Shown here piece by piece: positions 8,213 through 16,870 of a stretch of 64,000 nucleotides of DNA. The position numbers and the translations under genes are program-made. Each line of letters opens with the position of its first letter. Position 1 is the first letter of the stretch. Origin of the DNA: Brachyspira hyodysenteriae ATCC 27164. Lineage in GTDB: Bacteria; Spirochaetota; Brachyspiria; Brachyspirales; Brachyspiraceae. The notes under the pieces are model-generated. The model had not been told where the DNA came from and did not search any database. It saw nothing but the letters and a program-made list of their open reading frames with translations. The stretch spans positions 930,001 through 994,000 of the forward strand of contig NZ_CP015910.2 of the NCBI RefSeq assembly GCF_001676785.2, given 5' to 3'.

Positions 8213-9646
8213 ATGAGAAAAACAAAAATAATAGCAACTTTAGGCCCAAGATGGTCTAATGAAGATATGGTAAGAAAAATTATAGAAAATGGAGCTGATG
8301 TATGCCGACTAAATTTTTCTTTCGGAACTTATGATGAACATTTAGAGAGAATAAATATAATAAGAAAGGTTTCAAATGATTTAAAAAAACCTGTGGCAAT
8401 ATTGGCAGATTTACAGGGTCCTAAAATAAGAATAGGTAAATTAAAAGAGTCTATTACTGTAAAAGAAGGTGATATAGTAAAACTTAGCGGATATAAAGAA
8501 ACTAATGATGATAGTATTATACCAACAACACATTCTAATATTGCTCATGATGTTAAATCAGGTTCTATGCTTTTGATAGCTGACGGTACAATACAGCTTA
8601 TAGTTGAATCCAGTGATGAGGCATCAAAACTTGTAGTGTGTAAAGTTATAACAGGAGGTACTATATTAAGCAGTAAAGGAATTAATCTTCCTGGAGCACA
8701 TGTTACAACAGAAGTTCTAACTGAAAAAGATGTAAGCGATGCTTTATTTGCTGCTAAGAATGGTGTTAATTATTTAGGAATGAGTTTTGTAAGAAAGGCT
8801 GAAGATGTTATAAGACTTAGAAAGATATTAGATGATAATAATCTTCAAGATGTAGGTATTGTTTCAAAGATAGAAAATACTGAATCTCTTGAGAATTTAG
8901 AGGAAATTATAAAACATTCTGATGGTGTAATGGTGGCTAGAGGAGATTTAGGTGTTGAGATACCATTTGGAGAAGTACCTGTTTGGCAGAAAAAGATATT
9001 AAGAATGGCAAATGATATAGGAAAAATAACTATTATAGCTACTCAAATGCTTGAAAGTATGACTAAAAGCCCTGTGCCTTCAAGAGCTGAGGCTAGTGAT
9101 GTTGCTAATGCTGTTTTAGATGGTACAGATGTTGTAATGATGTCTGCAGAAACTGCTTCCGGTGATTATCCTATAGAATCAGTTAAGGCTATGGTTTCAA
9201 TAGTTGAGGCGGCTGAGAAATCTGTTATGAGAGCTTCACATGAAAATATGTCTTATTTGGATAGAGGTATAAATGATGCTCTTACTGATAGTGCTTCTTA
9301 TTTATCATATTGTTTAGACAATAAAGTAATAATAGCTCTTTCAAGATCAGGATATACTGTTAAAAACTTATCTAAAAAAAGACCTAAAACACCTATTGTT
9401 TTTATGTCTGCTGATCCTGATTTATGTAACAGACTCGCTATATGTCATAATGTTTATACTATACTCATGCCTGAAGATTTGAATTTTAGTGCCGGTATAA
9501 GTCATGGAGGTCAGATTGATGTACTTGAAGATACATTAATCAAACATAATTTAGCTAATCATGGCGATAAAGCTATACTTGTCAGCGGAAGCAAATGGCA
9601 GGGTAGATGGCAGGAAAATAGTGTACGTGTAGTTGTTATACACTAA
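8213..9646 (+). CDS. pyk: Pyruvate kinase
   Basis: Pyruvate kinase makes pyruvate and ATP from phosphoenolpyruvate and ADP, the last step of glycolysis, in the cytosol. The 477-residue product has TKIIATLGP at the N-terminus, RLNFSFGTYDEH, ILADLQGPKIRIG, the catalytic Lys in SKIENTE, the MVARGDLGVEIP loop and ATQMLESM. The C-terminal domain ends in GSKWQGRWQENSVRVVVI. Family proteins usually have SHG in the RxNxSHG motif; here it reads RLNFSFG, so His is replaced by Phe. I chose ATG at 8213, with AAAGGA ten bases before it; a TTG at 8195 lacks such a site. A strong terminator follows. Confidence 0.94.
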   Translation: MRKTKIIATLGPRWSNEDMVRKIIENGADVCRLNFSFGTYDEHLERINIIRKVSNDLKKPVAILADLQGPKIRIGKLKESITVKEGDIVKLSGYKETNDDSIIPTTHSNIAHDVKSGSMLLIADGTIQLIVESSDEASKLVVCKVITGGTILSSKGINLPGAHVTTEVLTEKDVSDALFAAKNGVNYLGMSFVRKAEDVIRLRKILDDNNLQDVGIVSKIENTESLENLEEIIKHSDGVMVARGDLGVEIPFGEVPVWQKKILRMANDIGKITIIATQMLESMTKSPVPSRAEASDVANAVLDGTDVVMMSAETASGDYPIESVKAMVSIVEAAEKSVMRASHENMSYLDRGINDALTDSASYLSYCLDNKVIIALSRSGYTVKNLSKKRPKTPIVFMSADPDLCNRLAICHNVYTILMPEDLNFSAGISHGGQIDVLEDTLIKHNLANHGDKAILVSGSKWQGRWQENSVRVVVIH

Positions 9647-9668
9647 TTTATATATTATATGTTTTATG

Positions 9669-9703
9669 AGGATTACTATTAACTCATAGTAATCCTTTTA
9701 TTT
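9669..9703 (+). terminator. Intrinsic terminator after pyk
   Basis: A perfect 11-bp stem (AGGATTACTAT / ATAGTAATCCT) with a six-base loop is followed by TTTATTTTTT. Confidence 0.9.
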
Positions 9704-9796
9704 TTTAATAATAAATTTTTTGCTTAATTAGATTATTTTATGATATATTTTTGTTTTATAAAATAAAAAAAGTTTAATATTTTTGCTTGTTACTAC

Positions 9797-9824
9797 TTGA
9801 AGTAATTTATAAATTTTGTATAAT
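9797..9824 (+). promoter_or_regulatory. Promoter of the NSS transporter
   Basis: TTGAAG (9797-9802), a 16-base spacer and TATAAT (9819-9824). The predicted transcription start, about 9831, lies downstream of the first possible in-frame codons (9816, 9828), which supports ATG at 9861 as the true start. Confidence 0.65.
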
Positions 9825-9860
9825 ATTATGATTAATAAACTTTATGGAGTGTTTTTTTAT

Positions 9861-11249
9861 ATGAATAATGAAAAAAGAGAAAGATTATCTAGCAGGATTG
9901 GTTTTATTCTTGTATCAGCCGGATGTGCTATAGGTCTCGGAAATATATGGCGTTTTCCTTATATAACCGGAAAATACGGCGGAGCTCTTTTTGTTATTAT
10001 ATATTTAATATGTTTGGCTCTTGTGGGGCTTCCAATACTTATAATGGAATTTAGTATAGGAAGAGCCGGACAAAAAGATATAGCAGGTTCATATAAGGTA
10101 ATAGAGAAAGAAGGTACTAAATGGCATTTAATTGGTTATGTACAAATGTTTGGCTGTTTAATATTAATGATGTTTTATACAAGTGTTACAGGATGGACTA
10201 TAACCTATGCATATTATATGGCAACAGGCGCTACTTTAGGACTTACCCCTGATGGAATAGCTGATTTTTTTGGAAAAATGCTTTCTAATCCTGCTATAAT
10301 GCTTTTGAGTTTATTTATAGCTGTATTTTTTGGAACATTAATATGTTTTAAAGGTCTTCAGAAAGGTGTTGAAAGAGCATCTAAAATTATGATGTCTTCA
10401 TTGTTTGTTATAGTTATAATATTAATAATGAGATCTATTACTTTAGACGGTGCTGTAGAAGGAATAAAATTCTATTTGCTTCCAGATTTATCTAAGATGT
10501 TTGATGGGGGAATAGATAATGTTTTTGAAGTAATATATGCAGCTTTAGGACAGGCGTTTTTTACATTGGGAATTGGTGTAGGAAGTATGACTATATTTGG
10601 AAGCTATATAGGAAAGGAGAGATCTTTGACTAATGAGTCTATAATAATAGTAATATTAGATACTTCGATAGCATTTCTTGCTGGGCTTGTTATATTTCCT
10701 GCCTGTTTTGCTTTCGGAGTAAATCCAGGGGAAGGAGCTGGTTTAGCATTTGTAACATTGCCTAATATATTTAATTCTATGCCTATGCCTAGAGTATGGG
10801 GAACATTATTCTTTTTATTTTTATCTATGGCGGCATTAACTACAGTTGTTACTGTATTTGAAAATTTAATAGCTTTTACTATGTCTGAATTTAAGATGCC
10901 TAGAAATAAAGCTGCTATATTAGTGGGAATAGTTGTATTTATATGTTCTCTTCCTACTGCTTTGGGTTTTAATGTATTATCATTCATACAGCCTATGGGA
11001 AAAAATACTAGTTTCTTAGATTTATTTGATTTTATAATAAGCTATAATTTAGTTGAGCTTGGAGGAATATATATAATAATATTTTGCGTATCTAAATATG
11101 GTTGGGGATGGGATAATTTTATTAAGGAAGTAGATTCTGGGTCTGGAATAAAATTTCCTAAATTCTCAAGAATATATGTAACTTATTTTCTTCCTCTAAT
11201 ATTATTTGCTATATTTATTATTAATTATATATATAAATTTTTCCTTTAA
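9861..11249 (+). CDS. Sodium:neurotransmitter symporter (NSS/SNF) family transporter
   Basis: The 462-residue inner-membrane protein has about eleven to twelve predicted membrane segments of the LeuT fold. The signature is RIGFILVSAGCAIGLGNIWRFPYITGKYGGALF, near residues 10-45, which contains the unwound TM1 with the sodium and substrate sites. The family couples Na+ entry to uptake of amino acids or related amines; the bacterial members most often move amino acids, and this sequence does not fix the substrate. I start it at 9861, with GGAG upstream and consistent with the promoter. The gene is monocistronic and followed by a clear terminator. Confidence 0.9.
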   Translation: MNNEKRERLSSRIGFILVSAGCAIGLGNIWRFPYITGKYGGALFVIIYLICLALVGLPILIMEFSIGRAGQKDIAGSYKVIEKEGTKWHLIGYVQMFGCLILMMFYTSVTGWTITYAYYMATGATLGLTPDGIADFFGKMLSNPAIMLLSLFIAVFFGTLICFKGLQKGVERASKIMMSSLFVIVIILIMRSITLDGAVEGIKFYLLPDLSKMFDGGIDNVFEVIYAALGQAFFTLGIGVGSMTIFGSYIGKERSLTNESIIIVILDTSIAFLAGLVIFPACFAFGVNPGEGAGLAFVTLPNIFNSMPMPRVWGTLFFLFLSMAALTTVVTVFENLIAFTMSEFKMPRNKAAILVGIVVFICSLPTALGFNVLSFIQPMGKNTSFLDLFDFIISYNLVELGGIYIIIFCVSKYGWGWDNFIKEVDSGSGIKFPKFSRIYVTYFLPLILFAIFIINYIYKFFL

Positions 11250-11270
11250 AATATTAAATTAGATTTTATA

Positions 11271-11299
11271 GCCAAGTATTTTTATACTTGGCTTTATTT
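11271..11299 (+). terminator. Intrinsic terminator after the NSS transporter
   Basis: A perfect 9-bp stem (GCCAAGTAT / ATACTTGGC) with a four-base loop is followed by TTTATTTAT. Confidence 0.85.
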
Positions 11300-11428
11300 A
11301 TAAAAATATTGTTATAATTAGATATAAATTATTTTTTATGAGAGGTATTTATTTTATAAGCAAATAAAATAGAAGCTATAAATGATTGTTTGAAACTATT
11401 ATGAAATTTATATATAGGAGTTATTAAT

Positions 11429-11848
11429 ATGTTGGAAAAAGAAGTTTATGAAAGAATAAGAAAAAGATTTGATTCTCAGGATTTTTTATCTTTTGTGGGA
11501 ATGAAACTTGAATATGTAGATAAAGGTAAAGCTGTAATATCATGTGAAAACAAAAAGGAGTTTTCTCAATATTTAGGATATATGCATGGAGGTATGGTTA
11601 CAGCTATTGCAGATACTGCGGGTGGACATGCTGCTGGTACTATGCTTAAGGAGGGATATAAAACTGTAACTTCTGAATTGAAGATACATTTTTTAAAGCC
11701 GGTTGTTTCTAAAAAGGTAATAGCAACAGGCGAGGTTTTAAGTGCTGGTAAGAGATTAATTATAGTAGAAACTGTTGTAAGAGATGAAGAGGATAATATG
11801 CTTGCCAAAATGATAGCTACTATGTTTGTAATAGAGCCTTCAGAATAA
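11429..11848 (+). CDS. PaaI-family hotdog thioesterase
   Basis: The 139-residue protein has the hotdog fold of the PaaI/YdiI thioesterase group, which hydrolyses acyl- or aryl-CoA esters in the cytosol. The hallmark is 'YMHGGMVTAIADTAGGHAA' near residues 50-68, with HGG followed by an acidic Asp in the central helix. After this come a strand 'TVTSELKIHFLKPV' and 'KVIATGEVLSAGKRLIIVETVVRDEEDNMLAKMIATMFVI'. An AGGAG site precedes ATG. It stands alone, so its acyl substrate cannot be deduced from neighbours. Confidence 0.88.
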   Translation: MLEKEVYERIRKRFDSQDFLSFVGMKLEYVDKGKAVISCENKKEFSQYLGYMHGGMVTAIADTAGGHAAGTMLKEGYKTVTSELKIHFLKPVVSKKVIATGEVLSAGKRLIIVETVVRDEEDNMLAKMIATMFVIEPSE

Positions 11849-11858
11849 TTGGATAAAT

Positions 11859-11988
11859 AGGGTAGGAATGGTTAATAATATTTTAAAATTTATTTTCATT
11901 CCCGCCAATTATTCTTTATTAATTTTATTTATAATTTTAATTTTCTCTTTCTTATTTGCTTAAACAGAATTTAAAAGCGCCAGCCCTA
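11859..11988. repeat. 130-bp repeat with inverted ends, copy 1
   Basis: The segment begins AGGGTAGGAATGG and ends GCGCCAGCCCT, so the ends are roughly inverted (AGGGTAGG and AGGGCTGG). The middle is AT-rich with an internal CCCGCC. It matches the segment 12201-12330 over most of its length, including the block ATTCTTTATTAATTTTATTT. No coding potential is seen. It may be a small non-autonomous element or a Brachyspira intergenic repeat. Confidence 0.7.
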
Positions 11989-11998
11989 GTTTTAATTA

Positions 11999-12039
11999 GA
12001 TTTAAAATCTCCATACCGCACGGTGAGCAGATTTTTAAA
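11999..12039. repeat. Hairpin in the repeat-rich gap
   Basis: The outer arms TTTAAAATCT and AGATTTTTAAA are complementary apart from one base, and the centre holds ACCGCACGGT, itself self-complementary. It lies between the two 130-bp repeats. A further GGGTGGGCA occurs at 12124-12133. I see no gene in this gap. Confidence 0.5.
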
Positions 12040-12200
12040 TATAATAAAAATTGTATTATTAATTGATTTATATATTTAGTTTTATTTAGCGTGCGTTGTA
12101 TAGTTCTAAATTTAAAAAAATTTTGGGTGGGCAGCTAAAATAACAGTAGAAACAAAAAAGAAAAATAATATAGAAATGTGAGAAAAGATTAAAAGTCTAA

Positions 12201-12330
12201 AGGGTGGGCAAGTATAATTAAATTTTAAAACTTAATTACATACCCCGCCCATTATTCTTTATTAATTTTATTTATAATTTTAATTTGCTCTCTCTTATTT
12301 GTTTAAATAGAATTTAAAAGCACCCACCCT
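12201..12330. repeat. 130-bp repeat with inverted ends, copy 2
   Basis: This copy begins AGGGTGGGCA and ends CACCCACCCT; AGGGTGGG appears in inverted form at the two ends. An internal ACCCCGCCCA could pair with the left end. It is an imperfect copy of 11859-11988, offset by 342 bases. No open frame of note is present. Confidence 0.75.
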
Positions 12331-12363
12331 AATGTTATTTAAATTTTTAACGAATAAATAAAA

Positions 12364-12400
12364 AACTAGTTAATAACAGTAACTGCATTATTAACTAGTT
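12364..12400 (-). terminator. Intrinsic terminator of the DUF4132 gene
   Basis: A perfect 13-bp stem (AACTAGTTAATAA and its complement) with an 11-base loop. Read on the minus strand it is followed by TTTTTTATTTATT, so it fits termination of the gene ending at 12450. Confidence 0.85.
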
Positions 12401-12449
12401 TATATTTTAAATCTATTTACAGTGCGTATTTGCTTTTAATAAATAAAAA

Positions 12450-15400
12450 TTAATCTCCAAAAACGCTTTTCACTATACTGTAAATTGAAGAAGCAAATCT
12501 CTTATTAACTTTTAGAGGATTAATCAAAGTTTCAATACCGTCAGTTATTTCACAGAACTCAATATCACCGAAATTAATATCTTCATTAGCATCCATTCCG
12601 AAGTACATATAGTCGAATGAGATATGAACTGATATGTTTAGGTAAGTGTCTTTTAATATGTACTCGCAGAAAGTTCCTCCGTCCATAGCTTCGCCTCTAG
12701 CCATATCATACTTAGTAGCTAATGACATTAATACACCAGCCTTTATTGTTTTAGAGTCAAGAGAATGAATCTTATCTTCTTTTATGTCTTCTTCTTTAAT
12801 CTCTTCATATTTGAAATCGAGCTGTTCTATAGGCTGTGATATCTCATAATCTGATAATTGAGTTTTCCATTTGGTTATAGTGTCAGAATCTAATTCTGAA
12901 GGGTGAACCAAAGTTATTAAACTGTTCTCTGGTAAACTGTACTCTTCTTCATCAACTGTATTGAAAGTGCCGTCTTCCATGTATCTGAAACTCTGTATTA
13001 AATTGTTGTTCTCATCATAAGCACCCCAAATAAGTTTCAAAGCAAATATGTTCATTATTGGGTTTTCTACGAATACAGTTTTGAAATTATTGTAAGTCCA
13101 TTTTCTTCCGTTTAATAAAACTTTTTGAAGTCTTATTTTTTGGTTTTGTATCAAAGTTTTTATCTCTTTTTTAAGAGTAGTAAATTCTTTTTTGGCACTG
13201 TCTGCTTCTGCTTTGTCGTCTCTGCTGTTTGGTGCTGGAAGTGATTTTATTACTTTTTGTTTTTCATTATCTGTAATTGTAAGTTCAAGATTATTGTCTA
13301 TTGATAATGTGAATGTTCTTCTTGCTTCTCCTCCGTAGTTTAAAACTTTTTCACCTTTTTGACTAAATCCGAAATTAGGTATTATTCTGTCTGAAAGTTC
13401 ATCGGCTGTCATATCAAGCATATAAGCAGCATTCTCCATAGTTTCTATTGCCACTTCTTTTATTTTTGCTGTAGGTGATTTTCTTGTGAGACCATCTACC
13501 AATAATAAAGCATAGTTCTTTCCGTTTAATGCCATACATTTTACAATGAATGCTGCCATAACAGTACGCGATCCCTTAGCAAATTCTTTTATAAGAGGAT
13601 AAACTTTATATATTTTCAAATCATCAGAATATATTAAATAAGGTATTAAAATATTTTTCTTTGCAGCTTCATAATTAGAATCTTTCCAATGAATATATAG
13701 CATTTCCAAAGCATTAGTAAATGAAGCAGTATCAAGAATTTCAGCAAGCATGTCGCAGTCTTTTAATCTTGCCGGTTCTACTAAATTCATATATTCCATA
13801 ATGATATATTTAAATATTCTCTCATCAGCTAATTTTCCATTATTGTATAAAACTTTTGTCAAATGAACATCATCTAAGAACTTTATATTTTTTTCATAGT
13901 TTGTATTGTAGTAAGTGTCAATAAACTCCAAAGCCTCATCAATACTTTTGAAATAGTCGCCGTATTTTTTAAGATTCCAATTCTTAATAATATTTTTTAA
14001 TGCTCCTTTAAGTTCTGATGATCTTGCTTTCTCTGACATCTTTTCAACATAAGGTCTTGTAATGGTTTCATTATCAGAAATAACTTTAATACAATGCCTT
14101 TTTACTTCGGCTCTCTTTGTATTTTCAAGAATTGTATAAACTAAATGATAATCATTATAATGACATTTATTATACAATGTTCTTAATATATCTAAGGCTG
14201 TATTTTTATTGCTTGCTATATTATCTTTTATAAACTTATCATCATTTAATATATTCATAACTTCATCAAAATAGCTTTTTAATAACTCATCTTTTACGCT
14301 ATTTATAATAACATTATTATTTTCATCTACGCATCTAAGTTCTTTATATAATGTAGGAAGAGATTTTCCGCCATAGTCATAATAATAATTTGAAAGATCT
14401 CCTGCATAATCAAAATAGTATGATAATAAAATTTCTTTTAATGTAATATTCAATTCTTTATTATTTAATAAACTATCAATAACTTCTTTTAAAGTTTTAC
14501 TTCCTATAGATGCTTGCACTTCTATATATTTTCTTATTCCAATCTGAATTGGTAAATATTTAAAAATATCGAGAGCAAACTTTTTATAGTTTTTCATTTC
14601 AGGTATGTCATAATTAAATAAAGAGAATAAATAATAAAGTTCTGTATTAAGACAATATTCAGGGAGAGTATTTCCCCATCTGTATGTGCTGTATAGATTG
14701 TATGTATTTTTTTTGTCTGTATAATAATCTATAAGCGTATCAAAGAGTTTATTTTTATCTTTATCAAATATTTCTTCTATTTTTTCTGTAGTAGTAAAAG
14801 TAGGTCTTGGATTATATCTATTAGAGTTGTCTTTTGTAAATTTATTAACTATAGTTTCTAATACAGTTACAGATTTTTTTAAATTATTTGTGTCTATTTT
14901 ATTATCATTATGTTCAAGTAAAATACCGCTAAGCACTATAAATATTCTTTTATTTCTATCATTATTTCTATTATTATACCTATCACTATTTAAACTATTT
15001 TCTACAAAATTATAAATTTTATAAAAATCTTCTTTATGATTCAAATATAAATCTCTTGCCCCATAAATGAAGGCATAATGAAAATAATCTTCAAAATGCT
15101 GTGCTATAAATGCGAAATCATTTGGATAATTTATTGCATTAAAGAATTTCTCTCTAGCTTTATAAGGATTGTTATAATCTAATGATTTTAAATAGTATCC
15201 AAGTATAATATTAATATCAATGATATATTCTTCATTTTTATTAAGCACTTCTATAAATTTATTTTTTATAGCCTCATTTTTATCTAAGATAGCAGCAATT
15301 ACATTTAAAGTGTCATAAATATTAGGAAGAACATCGAATGATTTTATAGCTGCATTTATATATTTCTCATCACATTCTTTATTACTTTTTATAACAGAAC

Positions 15401-15914
15401 ATATTGCAATCAATGGTATTACAGCATCTCTTCCCATTTTATGCAGTATTTTTTTATTATCATTATTATTAATAATATCAATATATTTCTCTGTGTATTC
15501 TTGAAACTCTTTACTGAAGTATTTATTAAAATCTTCAAAAACTGTATATATTAAAGTTTCACCATTTAAAGTTCTTGCCTGTTCTTTATATCTTTTCTCA
15601 TATCCGTATGCAAGATATCTAAGTGACTTTTCAAAATCTCTATTGACTATATAATCAAAAATAACATATCTAGTTCCGCCTTCTCCTTGCTTATCATTTC
15701 CGTAAAGAAGTATCTTCATAAAATGTTCATATCTTTTCTTTAATTTCTCATCTTCTATAGAAAAATAATCTTTCAAAAATTCCTCTTTATAATGGAAATA
15801 ATCATAAGGATTTCTTCTTATTTTGCTGAAATCATTTGTAGCTTCACATTTTTCCATATCTTCTTCTATAGAAGAGCCTCTATAATATAATTCAAGTTTT
15901 TCTTCTAAATCCAT
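12450..15914 (-). CDS. Large DUF4132 domain protein
   Basis: The 1154-residue protein has no signal peptide or membrane segment and is probably cytosolic. The C-terminal third carries the DUF4132 pattern (MolR/WGR-associated family): a basic helix-rich lead 'KIRLQKVLLNGRKWTYNNFKTVF', then 'IWGAYDENNNLIQSFRYMED' and 'LVHPSELDSDTITKWKTQLSDYEISQPIEQL'. The first 850 residues are Tyr-, Asn- and Lys-rich helices that look like irregular HEAT/ARM-type repeats. The molecular role of the family is unknown; links to molybdate regulation or defence have been suggested but are not shown here. The start at 15914 has AGAGGTGAATTT before it. It is monocistronic and ends at a strong terminator. Confidence 0.8.
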   Translation of the reverse strand: MDLEEKLELYYRGSSIEEDMEKCEATNDFSKIRRNPYDYFHYKEEFLKDYFSIEDEKLKKRYEHFMKILLYGNDKQGEGGTRYVIFDYIVNRDFEKSLRYLAYGYEKRYKEQARTLNGETLIYTVFEDFNKYFSKEFQEYTEKYIDIINNNDNKKILHKMGRDAVIPLIAICSVIKSNKECDEKYINAAIKSFDVLPNIYDTLNVIAAILDKNEAIKNKFIEVLNKNEEYIIDINIILGYYLKSLDYNNPYKAREKFFNAINYPNDFAFIAQHFEDYFHYAFIYGARDLYLNHKEDFYKIYNFVENSLNSDRYNNRNNDRNKRIFIVLSGILLEHNDNKIDTNNLKKSVTVLETIVNKFTKDNSNRYNPRPTFTTTEKIEEIFDKDKNKLFDTLIDYYTDKKNTYNLYSTYRWGNTLPEYCLNTELYYLFSLFNYDIPEMKNYKKFALDIFKYLPIQIGIRKYIEVQASIGSKTLKEVIDSLLNNKELNITLKEILLSYYFDYAGDLSNYYYDYGGKSLPTLYKELRCVDENNNVIINSVKDELLKSYFDEVMNILNDDKFIKDNIASNKNTALDILRTLYNKCHYNDYHLVYTILENTKRAEVKRHCIKVISDNETITRPYVEKMSEKARSSELKGALKNIIKNWNLKKYGDYFKSIDEALEFIDTYYNTNYEKNIKFLDDVHLTKVLYNNGKLADERIFKYIIMEYMNLVEPARLKDCDMLAEILDTASFTNALEMLYIHWKDSNYEAAKKNILIPYLIYSDDLKIYKVYPLIKEFAKGSRTVMAAFIVKCMALNGKNYALLLVDGLTRKSPTAKIKEVAIETMENAAYMLDMTADELSDRIIPNFGFSQKGEKVLNYGGEARRTFTLSIDNNLELTITDNEKQKVIKSLPAPNSRDDKAEADSAKKEFTTLKKEIKTLIQNQKIRLQKVLLNGRKWTYNNFKTVFVENPIMNIFALKLIWGAYDENNNLIQSFRYMEDGTFNTVDEEEYSLPENSLITLVHPSELDSDTITKWKTQLSDYEISQPIEQLDFKYEEIKEEDIKEDKIHSLDSKTIKAGVLMSLATKYDMARGEAMDGGTFCEYILKDTYLNISVHISFDYMYFGMDANEDINFGDIEFCEITDGIETLINPLKVNKRFASSIYSIVKSVFGD

Positions 15915-16063
15915 AAATTCACCTCTTATCTTTAATCTATATTAATGTATAGTATATATATTTTTTATTATATTGTCAATATATCTAATATACCAAAAAA
16001 TAAATAAGCAAATATTGATTAAATTATAAGCTGTAGTTTATCTAAATATTAAATAATAAAAAA

Positions 16064-16086
16064 GCCTATGCATTAAGTGCATAGGC
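16064..16086 (-). terminator. Terminator of small gene A
   Basis: A perfect 9-bp stem GCCTATGCA / TGCATAGGC with a five-base loop. On the minus strand it is followed by TTTTTTATTATTT. It lies 20 bases after the stop codon of the 36-codon gene at 16107-16217. Confidence 0.88.
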
Positions 16087-16106
16087 TCAATAGGAAAAAA
16101 TAAAGC

Positions 16107-16217
16107 TCATTCTTCTATATTTTCTATTATGTCATTATATTCACTCATTAATAGATTATATTCTTCATCATCTATAAAAATACAATCATTATTCAAAGCG
16201 TTTAATAATTTGGTCAT
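16107..16217 (-). CDS. Small acidic protein A (36 aa), tandem paralogue
   Basis: A 36-codon reading frame starts with ATG at 16217 behind a strong ribosome-binding site AAAAAAGGAGATTTAC and ends in TGA at 16107. The product reads MTKLLNALNNDCIFIDDEEY then NLLMSEYNDIIENIEE: a short amphipathic start, one Cys at residue 12 and an acidic helical tail. It is a clear paralogue of the 37-aa frame at 16440-16553. The two share about 19 of the first 31 residues, with conservative changes (D/E, I/L, M/I, D/N) elsewhere, which argues for selection on protein sequence. A terminator follows directly, so this is a single-gene transcript. No family is recognised. Confidence 0.75.
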   Translation of the reverse strand: MTKLLNALNNDCIFIDDEEYNLLMSEYNDIIENIEE

Positions 16218-16398
16218 GTAAATCTCCTTTTTTCATTCATAAATAAACCTTAATTTTTATGTGATGTATATTTTTTATATTGTAGTTTATTATCACTATT
16301 TGTACTAATAATATAATAAATTAGTATATAAAGGCAAGAACTTTTTTATATGCTTTTTAATAAATGATTTGATATAGATAAATAAGAATAATAAAAAA

Positions 16399-16421
16399 GC
16401 CTATGCTATAAATGCATAGGC
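16399..16421 (-). terminator. Terminator of small gene B
   Basis: A perfect 8-bp stem GCCTATGC / GCATAGGC, followed on the minus strand by TTTTTTATTATT. It is nearly the same hairpin as at 16064-16086 and belongs to the second tandem unit. Confidence 0.87.
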
Positions 16422-16439
16422 TTTAAAGAGAAACAAATG

Positions 16440-16553
16440 TTATTCGTCTATATATTTCATCATTATTTCATAATATTCACTTATTAATAGCCTATAGTCT
16501 TCATCATTTAAAAAAGTACATTCATTATTTAATATGTTGAATAATTTAGTCAT
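16440..16553 (-). CDS. Small acidic protein B (37 aa), tandem paralogue
   Basis: The 37-codon frame starts with ATG at 16553, preceded by a near-perfect site AAAAAGGAGGTCTATT, and ends in TAA at 16440. The product reads MTKLFNILNNECTFLNDEDY then RLLISEYYEIMMKYIDE. Shared with protein A are MTKL-N-LNN, the Cys at 12, the acidic DE-Y, and LL-SEY. Upstream, TTGAAT, an 18-base spacer and TATTAT form a possible promoter with a counterpart before gene A (TTGCCT, 18 bases, TATTAT), so whole transcription units were duplicated. Function is unknown; it may be a small regulator, a toxin-like peptide or a cofactor of a larger protein. Confidence 0.75.
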   Translation of the reverse strand: MTKLFNILNNECTFLNDEDYRLLISEYYEIMMKYIDE

Positions 16554-16660
16554 AATAGACCTCCTTTTTCATCATAAATAAATTTATTTTTTTATGTGAT
16601 GAATAAGTTGTATCTTGTAATTAATTATCACAAGCATATATTAATAATATAATAAATTAT

Positions 16661-16690
16661 CCAATAAATTCAAGAAATTTTTTGTTTATA
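16661..16690 (-). promoter_or_regulatory. Candidate promoter of small gene B
   Basis: On the minus strand TTGAAT is followed by an 18-base spacer and TATTAT. The matching region before gene A has TTGCCT and TATTAT at the same distance, and both are followed within about 25 bases by GTGATAAT. The coordinates are approximate and the spacing is slightly long. Confidence 0.4.
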
Positions 16691-16811
16691 TTAAAATAAA
16701 ATTGTAAAATATAAAGTTGATAAGATATTTGTAATTAAGCTAGTTTTATATTTATAAAATTAAAAAGAATAATTTATAAGAAGTGCGTATAATTTTTATG
16801 GTATATTAAAA

Positions 16812-16840
16812 AAGCAATGCATTTTATTTTTGCATTGCTT
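16812..16840 (-). terminator. Terminator of the outer-membrane protein gene at 16871
   Basis: A perfect 10-bp stem AAGCAATGCA / TGCATTGCTT with a nine-base loop; on the minus strand it is followed by TTTTTTAATATAC. Confidence 0.85.
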
Positions 16841-16870
16841 TATTTAATTAATTATTTAATTTTTATAATA

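Noticed and set aside
10604-10987. A 127-codon minus-strand frame
   Set aside because: It is antisense to the NSS transporter and mirrors its hydrophobic codons.
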